A program made the position numbers and the translations under genes. DNA of 64,000 nucleotides from Acidobacteriota bacterium (GTDB lineage: Bacteria; Acidobacteriota; UBA4820): contig JAKQCT010000001.1 of assembly GCA_029559035.1 (NCBI GenBank), positions 1 to 64,000 on the forward strand. The letters are read 5' to 3'. Each line of letters opens with the position of its first letter. Within the stretch, counting starts at the first letter, position 1. The notes below the pieces were generated by a model, which did not search any database, was not told where the DNA came from, and worked only from the letters and a program-made list of their open reading frames with translations. Of the stretch, positions 27,462 through 36,984 are shown one piece after another.

Positions 27462-28961
27462 ATGTCGGAGGATCTCGTGGAAGACGAACTTATCCAGCAG
27501 AGAAGGTCGAAATGGGACAAGTGGGAGGAAGCTTTCGGGGAGAGGCTTCCCGAAAGGTTCCCCGTCGATAAAGAGATCAGCGGACTTGTCGGGCTGTACG
27601 GAAACTCGTCGAAGGAAGAGCTCGAAGCGAAAAAGATCCCCGCGCGCTCCGCGGGGAGGATGATCTCCTTCAGGAGGATGGGCAAGCTCTGCTTCGCGCA
27701 CATCTCCGAGGGAAAGGGGAAGATCCAGCTTCTTTTCGAAAAGGGGGTCGTCGGCGAAGAATGGTTCGAGAAACTCTCGCTTCTCGACATAGGGGACATC
27801 ATCGGCGTCGAAGGCTATCTTCTGAAGACCAGGACCGGGGAGCTCTCGATCGCTGTCGAAAAATACACCCCTCTGTCGAAATGCCTGAGGCCCCTGCCCG
27901 AAAAATGGCACGGGCTGCAGGACATCGAGCAGATCTACAGGCAGAGGTACCTCGACCTCATTATCAACGGAGAGAGCAGGGAGCGCTTCATCAGGAGGGT
28001 AAAGCTCATCGAGGCCATCAGGGGTTTCATGACAGCCAGGGGTTTCATGGAAGTGGAGACACCCATGCTCCAGCCGATCGCGGGCGGAGCGGCGGCCAAG
28101 CCTTTCGTGACGCACCACAACGCGCTGAACATGGAGCTCTTCCTCAGGATCGCCCCGGAACTTTACCTGAAAAGGCTCGTCGTGGGCGGCTTCCACAAGG
28201 TGTTCGAGATCAACAGGAACTTCAGGAACGAGGGGATAGACACGAGGCACAACCCCGAGTTCACGATGATGGAGTTCTACGAAGCGTTCTCTTCGATGGA
28301 GGATTTCGTCAGGCTTACGGAAGAGATGCTCTCCGAGGCCGCCGTCAGGGTGCTGGGAACGACTGACGTCAAGCACGGAGAAAAGACCATCTCCTTCGCG
28401 GCGCCCTACCCGAGGATCTCGCTAAGGGATGAGGCGAAGAAGGCCCTCTTCTCGAAAGGGATCCCCGAAGAAGAGTGGAAGGACCCAGAAAGGCGATCGC
28501 GGCTGATCCAGAGCCTCGACCTCAGCAGGGAGAAGGCGAGGAGCGAGGAAAGGTTCCTCGTCGAAGCTTTCGACGAGTTCGTTTCCCCCTCTCTCATCCA
28601 GCCCACCTTCGTCACCGATTTCCCTCTCGAGGTCTCGCCCCTTTCGAGGAAAAAGGACGAGAAGACCGTCTCCCGCTTCGAACTGTACATCGCGGGGATG
28701 GAGATCGCGAACGGCTTCTCGGAGCTGAACGATCCGGACGACCAGAGGAAAAGGTTCGAGGACCAGGCGCGCGAGAAAGCGGGCGGAGACCAGGAAGCGA
28801 TGGGGTACGACGAGGACTACTGCGGGGCCCTCGAGTACGGGCTTCCTCCTACCGCGGGAGAGGGCATCGGCATCGACCGGGTGGCGATGCTCCTTGCGGA
28901 CACCGAATCGATCAGGGATGTTCTCCTGTTCCCGCTCCTCAAGCCCCGCCAGGCGGAATGA
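27462..28961 (+). CDS. lysS: Lysyl-tRNA synthetase, class II
   Basis: OB-fold anticodon-binding domain (GRMISFRRMGKLCFAHISEGKGKIQLLFEKG) and class II catalytic core. Motif 1 is near RGFMEVETPMLQPIAGGAAAKPFVTHHNAL, motif 2 is FRNEGIDTRHNPEFTMMEFYEAF, and motif 3 is GEGIGIDRVAMLLADTESIRDVLLFP. 499 aa, normal length. It charges tRNA-Lys. Its stop overlaps the start of the Lol permease (ATGA), the classic lysS-lolC/E arrangement. Confidence 0.97.
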   Translation: MSEDLVEDELIQQRRSKWDKWEEAFGERLPERFPVDKEISGLVGLYGNSSKEELEAKKIPARSAGRMISFRRMGKLCFAHISEGKGKIQLLFEKGVVGEEWFEKLSLLDIGDIIGVEGYLLKTRTGELSIAVEKYTPLSKCLRPLPEKWHGLQDIEQIYRQRYLDLIINGESRERFIRRVKLIEAIRGFMTARGFMEVETPMLQPIAGGAAAKPFVTHHNALNMELFLRIAPELYLKRLVVGGFHKVFEINRNFRNEGIDTRHNPEFTMMEFYEAFSSMEDFVRLTEEMLSEAAVRVLGTTDVKHGEKTISFAAPYPRISLRDEAKKALFSKGIPEEEWKDPERRSRLIQSLDLSREKARSEERFLVEAFDEFVSPSLIQPTFVTDFPLEVSPLSRKKDEKTVSRFELYIAGMEIANGFSELNDPDDQRKRFEDQAREKAGGDQEAMGYDEDYCGALEYGLPPTAGEGIGIDRVAMLLADTESIRDVLLFPLLKPRQAE

Positions 28962-30187
28962 GACTTCCGCTCTTTATCGCGAAAAGATACCTCTTCGCGC
29001 GGAACAAGGGAGCTTTCATAAGCTTCATAACCGTGATCTCGATCACCGGGGTCACCGTCGGCGTGGCGGCCCTCATAATCGCCCTCGCGATATCGAACGG
29101 CTTCACCGAAACGATGAAAAGCAAGCTGAACGAGTTCTACGCGGACATCAACGTCATGGGCTTTTCTTCAGAGATGGATGAGAAGGCCGCAGGGGAGGTC
29201 CTTGAAAAACTGAGATCGGACCCGGAGGTGAAGGGAGCCACGCCCATAATCCTTGGAATGGGACTTCTGACCGACGGATTCTCCGGCGTTCCCAAGGTCG
29301 CCAGGGCGGTCGGTATCGAGAAGGAAAGCCACGGGGACGTCGTCGACCTTTACCGCCATGTCGCGGGCGGGGGAGAGCTGACCGAGTTCGAGGACGGCGC
29401 GCACGGAGTGGTGATGGGTGCCGACCTCGCGCGAAGCATGGGTCTCGAAGAGGGAGACACGGTGGAGCTTGTCGTCCCCCGGATGACGCTGAGCCCCTTC
29501 GGAGCGGTTCCGAAGATCGTGGTCCTTAGGGTCACCGGCGTCCTGAGGTCGGGTTATTACCTTTTCGACAACGAGTTCATCTACATGGATTACGCGCTTT
29601 CGAAACGGCTATTCACGAGGGGAGGGACGAGCGCGGTCGAGGTCAGGCTGAAGGACCCTTCCGGGATCGCCGACGTAAAATCGAGGCTCGGCAGGGACCT
29701 CGGGGCGGACTTCCGGATACTGGACCTCATGGAGACGAACAGCGAGTTCTTCAAGGCTCTCAAGCTCGAGAGGCTCCTTTTGTTCCTCGCGATCGGCCTC
29801 ATCGTGATCGTGGCGGCTCTCAACATCGTCTCTACCCTCATACTTATGGTCATGGAGAAGGTCAGGGATATCGGGATCCTCAGGAGCATGGGCGCCTCCC
29901 CGGGGGACATAAGGCTGATATTCATGCTCCAGGGCCTCTTCATAGGCGTTCTCGGGACGGCGATCGGCGTCGCGCTGGGGACCTCCGCCGCGATGGTACT
30001 CGACAAGTACAGGGTCATCCCGCTCTCCCTCGAGGTTTACCCGATCCCCTATGTCCCGTTCCACACGGGCGCGGGGCAGGTCCTTCTCGTATCGGTCTTT
30101 TCCGTGGCCATAAGCCTTGTCGCCACGGTATACCCTTCTCGGAAGGCGGCCTCGCTCTCGCCGATGGAAGCCTTGAGGTACGAGTGA
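28958..30187 (+). CDS. LolC/LolE-type lipoprotein-releasing permease
   Basis: The track ORF (from 28475) is extended through lysS. The ATG at 28958 overlaps the lysS stop and gives the standard N-terminus MRLPLFIAKRYLFARNKGAFISFITVISITGVTVGVAALIIALAISNGF. About 409 aa: one N-terminal helix, a large periplasmic MacB-like domain (about 50-270), and three C-terminal helices (LLLFLAIGLIVIVAALNIVSTLILMVMEKVRDIGILRSMGAS). It extracts outer membrane-destined lipoproteins and hands them to LolA. Only one permease gene is present, so it probably works as a homodimer (LolF-like). Confidence 0.9.
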   Translation: MRLPLFIAKRYLFARNKGAFISFITVISITGVTVGVAALIIALAISNGFTETMKSKLNEFYADINVMGFSSEMDEKAAGEVLEKLRSDPEVKGATPIILGMGLLTDGFSGVPKVARAVGIEKESHGDVVDLYRHVAGGGELTEFEDGAHGVVMGADLARSMGLEEGDTVELVVPRMTLSPFGAVPKIVVLRVTGVLRSGYYLFDNEFIYMDYALSKRLFTRGGTSAVEVRLKDPSGIADVKSRLGRDLGADFRILDLMETNSEFFKALKLERLLLFLAIGLIVIVAALNIVSTLILMVMEKVRDIGILRSMGASPGDIRLIFMLQGLFIGVLGTAIGVALGTSAAMVLDKYRVIPLSLEVYPIPYVPFHTGAGQVLLVSVFSVAISLVATVYPSRKAASLSPMEALRYE

Positions 30188-30846
30188 TGCTGAAGGTGAG
30201 AGGGCTTTTCAAATCGTTCGGCCCCCCCGGCGGCAAGATAACCGTCCTGAGGGGCGTGGACCTGTCGCTGGAAAAAGGCGATATCGCCGCCCTGATGGGG
30301 CCGTCCGGAGTCGGCAAAAGCACCCTGCTCCACCTTGTCGCTGGGCTGGAGCCCCCCGATTCCGGGGAGGTAGAGGTCGGAGGCCGCGCCCTTGGAACGA
30401 TCGCCGGCGAAGAGCTCGATTCATTCAGGAACAGGGCCATCGGGATCGTCTATCAGCACCATTACCTGCTCCCGGAGTTCACGGCCCTCGAGAACGTCAT
30501 GGTCCCGACTCTCAAATCTGGACCCGCCGTGGACGGCAGGAGGAAAGCGGCGGAGCTGCTCGAAGCGGTCGGCCTGAAGGACAGGCTCGGCCATTTCCCC
30601 TCGCAGCTTTCGGGGGGGGAGCAGCAGAGGGTTTCGCTCGCGAGGGCGCTGGTGATGTCCCCGAGGCTTGTCCTCGCGGACGAGCCCACGGGCGACCTGG
30701 ACGAAACGACTTCGGACATGGTCTTCGACCTCATCTTCTCGCTTTCGAGGGCGAGGGGGATCACTCTGCTGATGGCCACGCACAACGTGAGGCTCGCCGA
30801 AAAATGCGACAGGATAATGAGGCTCCACGGCGGCAGGATCGAGTGA
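30187..30846 (+). CDS. lolD: LolD-type ABC transporter ATPase
   Basis: ATP-binding subunit: Walker A GPSGVGKST, Q-loop VYQHHYLLPEFTALENV, signature LSGGEQQRVSLARAL, Walker B LVLADEPTGDLDE and H-loop MATHNVRLA. The LPEFTALENV and GDLDE patterns are typical of the LolD/MacB group. It starts at ATG 30187, overlapping the permease stop by one base (GTG at 30184 is possible). Confidence 0.94.
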   Translation: MLKVRGLFKSFGPPGGKITVLRGVDLSLEKGDIAALMGPSGVGKSTLLHLVAGLEPPDSGEVEVGGRALGTIAGEELDSFRNRAIGIVYQHHYLLPEFTALENVMVPTLKSGPAVDGRRKAAELLEAVGLKDRLGHFPSQLSGGEQQRVSLARALVMSPRLVLADEPTGDLDETTSDMVFDLIFSLSRARGITLLMATHNVRLAEKCDRIMRLHGGRIE

Positions 30847-30872
30847 CAAAATCGATAGAAAAGTGATATACT
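30843..30872 (+). promoter_or_regulatory. Promoter of bamA-ompH-lpx operon
   Basis: GTGACA (30843-30848), 18 nt, TATACT (30867-30872) with an upstream TGA forming an extended -10. It overlaps the lolD stop codon, so the outer-membrane assembly genes can be transcribed separately from lysS-lol. Confidence 0.55.
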
Positions 30873-30915
30873 TAGCGACTTGAAATTTCCCATTGAAGGG
30901 AATTGGAAAGAGGAC

Positions 30916-33276
30916 ATGGATAACAGGCCCCTGGTAGCGAAAAAGGTGATGAAATACGGATCATGCGCCGTTTTTTGTGCCGCCCTTCTTTTTCTGCTCT
31001 TCTCGGTCCCGGCCGCGTGCCAGGAGAAGACGATCTCCAACATCGTGCTCGAAGGCGCCGACAGGATCACCCAGGAAGCTTTTCTCGCGCTGACCAGCCT
31101 CAGGCCGGGCCAGGCCTACGACGAGGAGTACATAAAAAGGGAGTTCAAGAGGATCTGGGATTCCGGGCTTTTCGAAGACCTGACCGTCGACGAGGAGGAA
31201 ACTCCCGAGGGGGTCAGGATAACTTTCAGCGTCAAGGAGAGGCCGATCATTTCCTCCGTGGAATACAAGGGGTCGAAAAGACTGACTGCGACCACGGTTC
31301 TCGACAAGCTGAAAGAGAACAAGGCCGACGTAAGGACCGGGACCATCCTCGATTTCGGGGTGATAAAGAGGGCGGAAGCGGCCCTCAGGTTCATGGCGGC
31401 TGAAAAGGGTTATCCCGAAGCTGTGATCTCCTCGGAGATCAAGAACCTCGGAAAGTCACAGGTCGCGGTCATTTTTCATCTCGACGACGGCCCGAAGGCA
31501 AGGATAAAGTCCGTAAAATTCCTCGGAGCGAACGCGTTCAGCCAGAGGAAACTTCGCCGCACCTTCAAGAAGACGAGGCCCCACTGGTGGTTCTCATGGG
31601 CGAGCCGACACGACATCTACTCGGAGAGCAGGTACCAGGAGGACGAAAAGCTCCTCAGGGACCTTTACGAGAGTCAGGGGTTCCTGGACATCGAGATCGG
31701 CGATCCGATCGTCGATTCGAGGATCACGGACGGCGGAAAGAAAAAAGAGATAGACATAACGATCCCCGTCAAGGAAGGCGTTTCCTACAACATGGGCAGA
31801 GTGGAGATCGAGGGGAACACCGTCATCGCGGACGAGGAGCTGATGAAGGGCATGCGTTTCACGGAGGGAAAGACCTTCAACAAGCCCGGCTTCGACGGAG
31901 TGCTCAGGGTCTTCGAGAAAAAATACGGCGAAAAGGGGTACATTTACGCGAGCGCCGTGCCCATCTTCGATAAGGACCCCGAGGCCAAGAAGGCGGACGT
32001 CACCGTTTCGATAACCGAGAACGAACAGTATTTCGTCAACCGGATCGAGTTCCTGGGCAACATGACGACGAGGGATTACGTCCTCCGCAGGGAGATGCAG
32101 GTTTACGAGCAGGAACTCTTCAACTACAAGAGGTACGAGAAGGGTCTCTACAGGGTCAAGATGGGCGGGATCTTCGAGATCAAGGAGGATCCCCTCATCA
32201 CCAAGCTTCCCGACGAGAACAAGGTCGACATAAGGATCACGGGCACGGAGGCCAACAAGAACGAGCTGCTTTTCGGGGGAGGTTACGGAGGGGTCAACGG
32301 CTTCTTCCTGACCGGCCAGTTCAAGACTTACAATTTCATGGGGAAGGGGACCACCCTGAGCCTCAACGCGGATTTCGGGGATGTCCAGAGATTATATTCC
32401 ATCAATTACAGCGACCCGTGGTTCTTCGGGAAGAGGGTCGGCTTTTCGACGTCGCTCTTCAACAGCGAGCTCGAGTACCTTCAGTTCGACCAGGCCTCGA
32501 CCGGCGGTTCCATGGCCGTCACCTGGCCGCTCGGCAGTTTCGGAGGATTCCAGACAGGCTACAGGATGGAGCGCTCGAAGGTAAAGAACGTCGAGAGCTA
32601 CCTCTCTTCCTCCTCTTATTACTACGGCCTTTACAACAACAACACGCTGACATCCGCGGTGTTCATGTCCCTTTTCTGGAATTCCGTCAACAACCCCTTC
32701 AGACCGTCCCGCGGCTGGTCGGCATACCTCAACAATACGGTAGCCGGCGGAGCCCTCGGCGGGGACAACAATTTCATCAAGCCGGGATTCGAGGGAAGCC
32801 TTTTCCTTCCGACGATGAGGAAGCAGAACGTCGCCTTCCGCCTCCAGGTGGGGTACGTGACTCCTTACGACGGCGACGAGATCCCGTTGTGGGAAAGGTA
32901 CTTCCTGGGCGGGGAGGATTCCCTCAGGGGGTTCGGCGTGAGGTCGGTGTATCCCCTGACGAAGGACGAAAGGTATTTCGTGGACCCGGAGAGCGGAACG
33001 ATCGAGGGCGGCAACCGTTACCTGCTCGCCAACATAGAATACGTGTTCCACCTGACCGAGCAGGTCGATCTCGCTCTCTTCTCGGACATCGGAAACACCT
33101 ACCACGAAAGGCAGAAGTGGGAAATATCGAACTACCGGGCGGACGCGGGCGTCGAGATCCGGTTCTTCATCCCCATGTTCAACGTTCCCCTCAGGCTCAT
33201 CTGGGCCAAGAACCTGAAGGAAAAGCCGGGGGACGATTTTTCAAAGTTCCAGTTCACTATCGGATTGACGTTCTAA
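30916..33276 (+). CDS. bamA: Outer membrane assembly factor BamA (Omp85)
   Basis: Exported (VMKYGSCAVFCAALLFLLFSVPAACQ), five POTRA-like domains (each beginning like ISNIVLEGADRITQEAF, ISSVEYKGSKRLT, IKSVKFLGANAFS, MGRVEIEGNTVIADEEL, VNRIEFLGNMTTRDYVLRREM), then a 16-strand barrel. The barrel has the conserved WERYFLGGEDSLRGFGVRSV (the RGF motif of strand-16 lid loop L6) and ends FSKFQFTIGLTF with the terminal aromatic signal. It inserts barrel proteins into the outer membrane. The exact start is uncertain: 30880 TTG, 30916 ATG or 30949 ATG. I prefer 30916, as 30880 is at the predicted transcription start. Confidence 0.95.
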   Translation: MDNRPLVAKKVMKYGSCAVFCAALLFLLFSVPAACQEKTISNIVLEGADRITQEAFLALTSLRPGQAYDEEYIKREFKRIWDSGLFEDLTVDEEETPEGVRITFSVKERPIISSVEYKGSKRLTATTVLDKLKENKADVRTGTILDFGVIKRAEAALRFMAAEKGYPEAVISSEIKNLGKSQVAVIFHLDDGPKARIKSVKFLGANAFSQRKLRRTFKKTRPHWWFSWASRHDIYSESRYQEDEKLLRDLYESQGFLDIEIGDPIVDSRITDGGKKKEIDITIPVKEGVSYNMGRVEIEGNTVIADEELMKGMRFTEGKTFNKPGFDGVLRVFEKKYGEKGYIYASAVPIFDKDPEAKKADVTVSITENEQYFVNRIEFLGNMTTRDYVLRREMQVYEQELFNYKRYEKGLYRVKMGGIFEIKEDPLITKLPDENKVDIRITGTEANKNELLFGGGYGGVNGFFLTGQFKTYNFMGKGTTLSLNADFGDVQRLYSINYSDPWFFGKRVGFSTSLFNSELEYLQFDQASTGGSMAVTWPLGSFGGFQTGYRMERSKVKNVESYLSSSSYYYGLYNNNTLTSAVFMSLFWNSVNNPFRPSRGWSAYLNNTVAGGALGGDNNFIKPGFEGSLFLPTMRKQNVAFRLQVGYVTPYDGDEIPLWERYFLGGEDSLRGFGVRSVYPLTKDERYFVDPESGTIEGGNRYLLANIEYVFHLTEQVDLALFSDIGNTYHERQKWEISNYRADAGVEIRFFIPMFNVPLRLIWAKNLKEKPGDDFSKFQFTIGLTF

Positions 33277-33299
33277 ACTCGAATAGATGGAGGATTTAA

Positions 33300-33812
33300 A
33301 TGCGTAAGTTTCTCGTAGTTCTCGCAGCACTGGTTATCTCGATGCTTTCCCTGTCGGTCTTCGCCCAGCAGGTGAAGATCGCCGTGGTCAACCCGCAGCA
33401 GATCATCGAAAAGTCCAAAGAGGGCCAGAGGATAAAGAGCTTTCTTCAGACATTTTTCGATTCCAAGCAGACCGACATCAACGCCAAGGAGACCGAACTG
33501 AAGGCCCTGGATGAGAAGATAAAGGACCCGAAGATCGCCGAGGACAAGAAGGAGGACATGAGGGCCCAGTTCCAGCAGAAGCTTTACGAGGCCCAGGCGT
33601 TCGCCAAGGCGGCCCAGGACGAGATGGACCAGAAGAGCGGCAAGATGAAGGAAGAATTCGGCGTTAAGCTCGACGAGGTGGTAAAGAAATACGCCACTTC
33701 CAAGGGGATCTCCATCGTCCTCGAGAAGGGCATCACGCTGTACAGCGCCGACGCGATGGACGTGACCACCGAGATCATCGCCGAGATGGACAAGGCCTAC
33801 CCGGGCAAATAA
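33300..33812 (+). CDS. skp: Skp/OmpH periplasmic chaperone
   Basis: Signal peptide MRKFLVVLAALVISMLSLSVFAQ, then a 145-residue mostly coiled-coil protein beginning QQVKIAVVNPQQIIEKSKEGQRIKSFLQTFF and ending with the short beta segment GISIVLEKGITLYSADAMDVTTEIIAEMDKAYP, the OmpH/Skp fold. It shields nascent outer membrane proteins on the way to BamA. GGAGG lies upstream of the ATG; 23 nt after bamA, 4 nt before lpxD. Confidence 0.93.
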   Translation: MRKFLVVLAALVISMLSLSVFAQQVKIAVVNPQQIIEKSKEGQRIKSFLQTFFDSKQTDINAKETELKALDEKIKDPKIAEDKKEDMRAQFQQKLYEAQAFAKAAQDEMDQKSGKMKEEFGVKLDEVVKKYATSKGISIVLEKGITLYSADAMDVTTEIIAEMDKAYPGK

Positions 33813-33816
33813 CCGG

Positions 33817-34833
33817 ATGAAGCTCAGGGAACTCGCCAGAGATCTCGATGCCGAACTAAGGGGAGAGGGAGACCGCGAAATAACGACGCTGTCCTCCCTC
33901 TCTTCAGCAGAAGGAAACTCCCTCACTTTCCTCGCCAATCCGAAATACAGGGAAGCGGCCGCGAAGAGCGGAGCCGGGGCGATACTATGCTCGTCCCCTG
34001 AAGGCCTCGAGGGAAAGGCCCTGCTCCTTCATCCCAACCCCTACGCCGCCTGGGCGAGGGCGCTCGAGCTATTCCATCCGCCCAAGAGCTTCCCGGCGGG
34101 GATCCATTCCACGGCGGTCATCGGCGACGGGGCGTCGGTCTCGGAAAGGGCGTACATCGGCCCCTGCGCCGTTGTAGGGAAGGGCAGCAGGATCGAGGAG
34201 GGCGCGGTCGTCGAAGCCGGCTGCGTCATAGGCGACAACTGCGTCGTCGGGAAGGACGCGCGGCTTTTTCCCAGGGTCGTGCTGTACGACAATGTCGAGA
34301 TAGGAGAGAGGTCGATCCTCCATTCGGGAGTCGTGGCGGGTTCGGACGGTTTCGGCTACGCCGAGGAGAACGGAAGGATAAGGAAAGTTCCCCAGATCGG
34401 CAGGGTGGTCGTCGAGAGCGACGTCGAGATAGGAGCCAACACGACGATCGACAGGGGCGCCCTCGAAAAGACGGTCATCGGGTCTGGAAGCAAGATAGAC
34501 AACCTCTGCCAGATAGCCCACAACGTGCGGCTCGGAAAGAGCTGCGTCATAATCGCCCAGTCGGGGATAAGCGGCTCGGCGGAACTGGGGGACGGAGTGA
34601 TAATGTCCGGCCAGTCCGGCGCGGTCGGCCACATAAAGATAGGGAGCTTCTCGAGGATCGGGGCGAAATCCGCTGTCACGAAGGACGTGCCGGAAAAAGC
34701 CCATTTCACGGGCATCCCCGCGCAGGACCACAGGAAATGGCTCAGGGAAAGGGCCCTCGTGCAGAAGATCGGGAAGATCTATGAAGTTTTGAAAAGGAAA
34801 GATTTTTTCGGGACGGAGAATGAAGATGATTGA
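33817..34833 (+). CDS. lpxD: UDP-3-O-acylglucosamine N-acyltransferase LpxD
   Basis: N-terminal uridine-binding domain ([32 protein letters not shown]) and left-handed beta-helix hexapeptide repeats. The catalytic His is within [30 protein letters not shown], and [48 protein letters not shown] is diagnostic for LpxD. It adds the N-linked acyl chain in lipid A synthesis. 338 aa. Confidence 0.97.
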   Translation: MKLRELARDLDAELRGEGDREITTLSSLSSAEGNSLTFLANPKYREAAAKSGAGAILCSSPEGLEGKALLLHPNPYAAWARALELFHPPKSFPAGIHSTAVIGDGASVSERAYIGPCAVVGKGSRIEEGAVVEAGCVIGDNCVVGKDARLFPRVVLYDNVEIGERSILHSGVVAGSDGFGYAEENGRIRKVPQIGRVVVESDVEIGANTTIDRGALEKTVIGSGSKIDNLCQIAHNVRLGKSCVIIAQSGISGSAELGDGVIMSGQSGAVGHIKIGSFSRIGAKSAVTKDVPEKAHFTGIPAQDHRKWLRERALVQKIGKIYEVLKRKDFFGTENEDD

Positions 34834-35263
34834 CATCGAAGGGATCATGTCCATACTTCCCCACCGCTACCCTTTCCTGCTTGTCGACAGGATCGTCGAG
34901 ATGGAGCCGGGAAGCAGGATCGTGGGGATCAAGAACGTCACCTTGAACGAACCGTTCTTCCAGGGGCATTTCCCGGGGAAGCCGGTGATGCCGGGAGTGC
35001 TGATGATCGAAGCTATGGCGCAGGTCGGGGCTGTCCTTCTCCTGAAGGATATCGAGGACCGCGACGAGAAGCTGGCGCTGTTCGCGGGGATAGACGAGGC
35101 TCGCTTCCGAAGGCCCGTCGTACCGGGAGACCAGATCCGTTTCGAACTGGAGGTCCTCAGGAAAAAGGCCACGACGGCGAAGCTTCACGGCAAGGCGACG
35201 GTGGACGGAGAGATGGCTTGCGAGGCGACGGTCATGTGCGCGCTGGTGGACAGAAAGAAATGA
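34820..35263 (+). CDS. fabZ: 3-hydroxyacyl-ACP dehydratase FabZ
   Basis: Hotdog fold with [19 protein letters not shown] and [30 protein letters not shown]: the catalytic His of PHRYPFL and the Glu of the central helix are intact. It dehydrates 3-hydroxyacyl-ACP, competing with LpxA/LpxD for the same substrates, which explains the conserved neighbourhood. Overlaps lpxD by 14 nt. Confidence 0.97.
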   Translation: MKMIDIEGIMSILPHRYPFLLVDRIVEMEPGSRIVGIKNVTLNEPFFQGHFPGKPVMPGVLMIEAMAQVGAVLLLKDIEDRDEKLALFAGIDEARFRRPVVPGDQIRFELEVLRKKATTAKLHGKATVDGEMACEATVMCALVDRKK

Positions 35264-36042
35264 GCGGGGTACATCCGACCGCGGTCGTGGAAACGGGGGC
35301 AAGGATAGGCGATGGGTGCGAGATCGGCCCCTTCTGCTTCATAGGCTCCGAAGTGACGCTGGGAAAGAGCTGCGTGGTCGGCCCCTCCTCGGTCATCCAC
35401 GGGAAGACCACCATCGGCGACAACAACAGGTTCGTTTCCCACGCGGCCGTCGGGGGGCCTCCCCAGGACATCAGTTACAAGGGCGAGCCGACCGAGCTGG
35501 TCATAGGCGACAACAACATCTTCCGGGAGTTCGTCACCGTGAACCGCGGCACCGTGAAGGGCGGAGGCGTCTGCATGATAGGAAGCGACTCGCTGTTCAT
35601 GGCCTACTGCCACGTGGCTCACGACTGCCACGTCGGCGACGGCGTCATCTTCGCCAACAACGCCACTCTCGCGGGCCATGTTACCGTGGGTTCTTTTTCC
35701 ACCGTCGGGGCCCTCTCGGCCATCCACCAGTTCTGCACGGTTGGAGAGCACGCCTTCATCGGGGGAGGTTCGATCCTGACCAGGGACGTCCTGCCTTACG
35801 TGAAGACCGTGGGCGCGAGGGGAGAAGGCAGGATATTCGGGATCAACACCATCGGCCTCGAGCGGAAAGGCTTTCCGAAAGAGGTCATAGAAGCCTTGAA
35901 ATCAACCTACAGGATACTGTTCAATTCGAAGCTTCTCCTTTCGGAAGCGGTCGCGGAAGCGAAAAAACAGTTCGGCTCCGTGAAAGAGGCGGCGTACCTG
36001 ATAAGGTTCATCGAAGAATCCAAAAGAGGGATCCAGAGGTAA
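35260..36042 (+). CDS. lpxA: UDP-N-acetylglucosamine acyltransferase LpxA
   Basis: Left-handed beta-helix acyltransferase; [48 protein letters not shown], the catalytic His in [32 protein letters not shown], and [16 protein letters not shown], then a helical C-terminal domain. First step of lipid A synthesis. The ATG at 35260 overlaps the fabZ stop (ATGA); the track's 35218 is too early. Confidence 0.97.
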   Translation: MSGVHPTAVVETGARIGDGCEIGPFCFIGSEVTLGKSCVVGPSSVIHGKTTIGDNNRFVSHAAVGGPPQDISYKGEPTELVIGDNNIFREFVTVNRGTVKGGGVCMIGSDSLFMAYCHVAHDCHVGDGVIFANNATLAGHVTVGSFSTVGALSAIHQFCTVGEHAFIGGGSILTRDVLPYVKTVGARGEGRIFGINTIGLERKGFPKEVIEALKSTYRILFNSKLLLSEAVAEAKKQFGSVKEAAYLIRFIEESKRGIQR

Positions 36043-36045
36043 AAG

Positions 36046-36984
36046 ATGCCGCTTAAAATGGCCGTCGTAGGAGTGGGTTCTCTCGGACAGCATCACGCCA
36101 GGATACTGTCGGGGCTCGAAGGAGTCGAACTGGCCGCCGTCGTGGACAAGAACCCTGAAAGGGCGAAGGAGATCGCGGAAAAGTTCGGCACGAAGGCTCT
36201 GGGAGACTACCGCGAGCTCGAGAAGCTCGACGGGGTCGTGGTCGCCTCGCCGACCGTATTCCATCTGGAGCACGCATCGTACTTTCTGAAAAAAGGCACG
36301 GCCGTCCTCTGCGAAAAGCCGATGGCGTCATCGCTGGAGGAGTGCGACGGCATCCTCGAAGCGAGGGACGAAACGGGCGCTCCCCTGCTCATCGGCCACA
36401 TCGAGCATTTCAACCCTGCGGTGGAAGCCGCGGGAGAGAAGATAACCGCGCCGGGGTTCATGGAGATAGACCGCCTGGGAGTCTTCACGGGAAGGTCTCT
36501 TGACGTCGACGTGGTGTACGACCTGATGATCCACGACATAGAGATAAGCATGAGCCTCGTGAAAAGGCCGGTTGAGAAGATCGACGCGATCGGTGTGTCG
36601 GTGCTTTCCGACCACATCGACATAGCGAACGCCAGGCTGACCTTCGATGGAGGCTGTGTCGCCAATCTCACCGCAAGCAGGATCTCCAGGGACAAGATCA
36701 GGAAGCTGAGGCTGTTCGAGAAAAATTCATACTTCTCCATCGACTACGCCGACCAGAGCGTCGAGGCTTTCAGGGTCGAGAAGGCAGGGGAAAAGAGGAA
36801 CATCCTCCCCCTCGAAGTCCCGGTCGAAAAGAAGGAACCGCTGCTCGCGGAGCTCGAACATTTCGTTTCCGTCATCGGCGGAGGAACTCGGCCCAAGGTG
36901 GACGGAGACGCCGGACGGGAAGCGGTCAGGATCGCCTCCCGGATCGTGGATGCCATAAACGCCAAATGGCAAAAGACGGGCTGA
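36046..36984 (+). CDS. Gfo/Idh/MocA oxidoreductase, GnnA-like by context
   Basis: NAD-binding Rossmann N-terminus (MAVVGVGSLGQHHARILSGLEGVELAAVVD) with CEKPMASSLEECD, the family's EKP motif, then GHIEHFNPAV and DLMIHDIEISMSLVKRPV in the catalytic C-terminal domain. A Gfo/Idh enzyme directly after lpxA is a known arrangement; GnnA oxidises UDP-GlcNAc so that GnnB can aminate it for N-linked acyl chains. No gnnB aminotransferase is in the window, so the GnnA assignment is inference only. Confidence 0.8.
   Translation: MPLKMAVVGVGSLGQHHARILSGLEGVELAAVVDKNPERAKEIAEKFGTKALGDYRELEKLDGVVVASPTVFHLEHASYFLKKGTAVLCEKPMASSLEECDGILEARDETGAPLLIGHIEHFNPAVEAAGEKITAPGFMEIDRLGVFTGRSLDVDVVYDLMIHDIEISMSLVKRPVEKIDAIGVSVLSDHIDIANARLTFDGGCVANLTASRISRDKIRKLRLFEKNSYFSIDYADQSVEAFRVEKAGEKRNILPLEVPVEKKEPLLAELEHFVSVIGGGTRPKVDGDAGREAVRIASRIVDAINAKWQKTG

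Noticed and set aside
28475-28957. N-terminal extension of the Lol permease ORF
   Set aside because: Out-of-frame translation of lysS; the true ATG overlaps the lysS stop.
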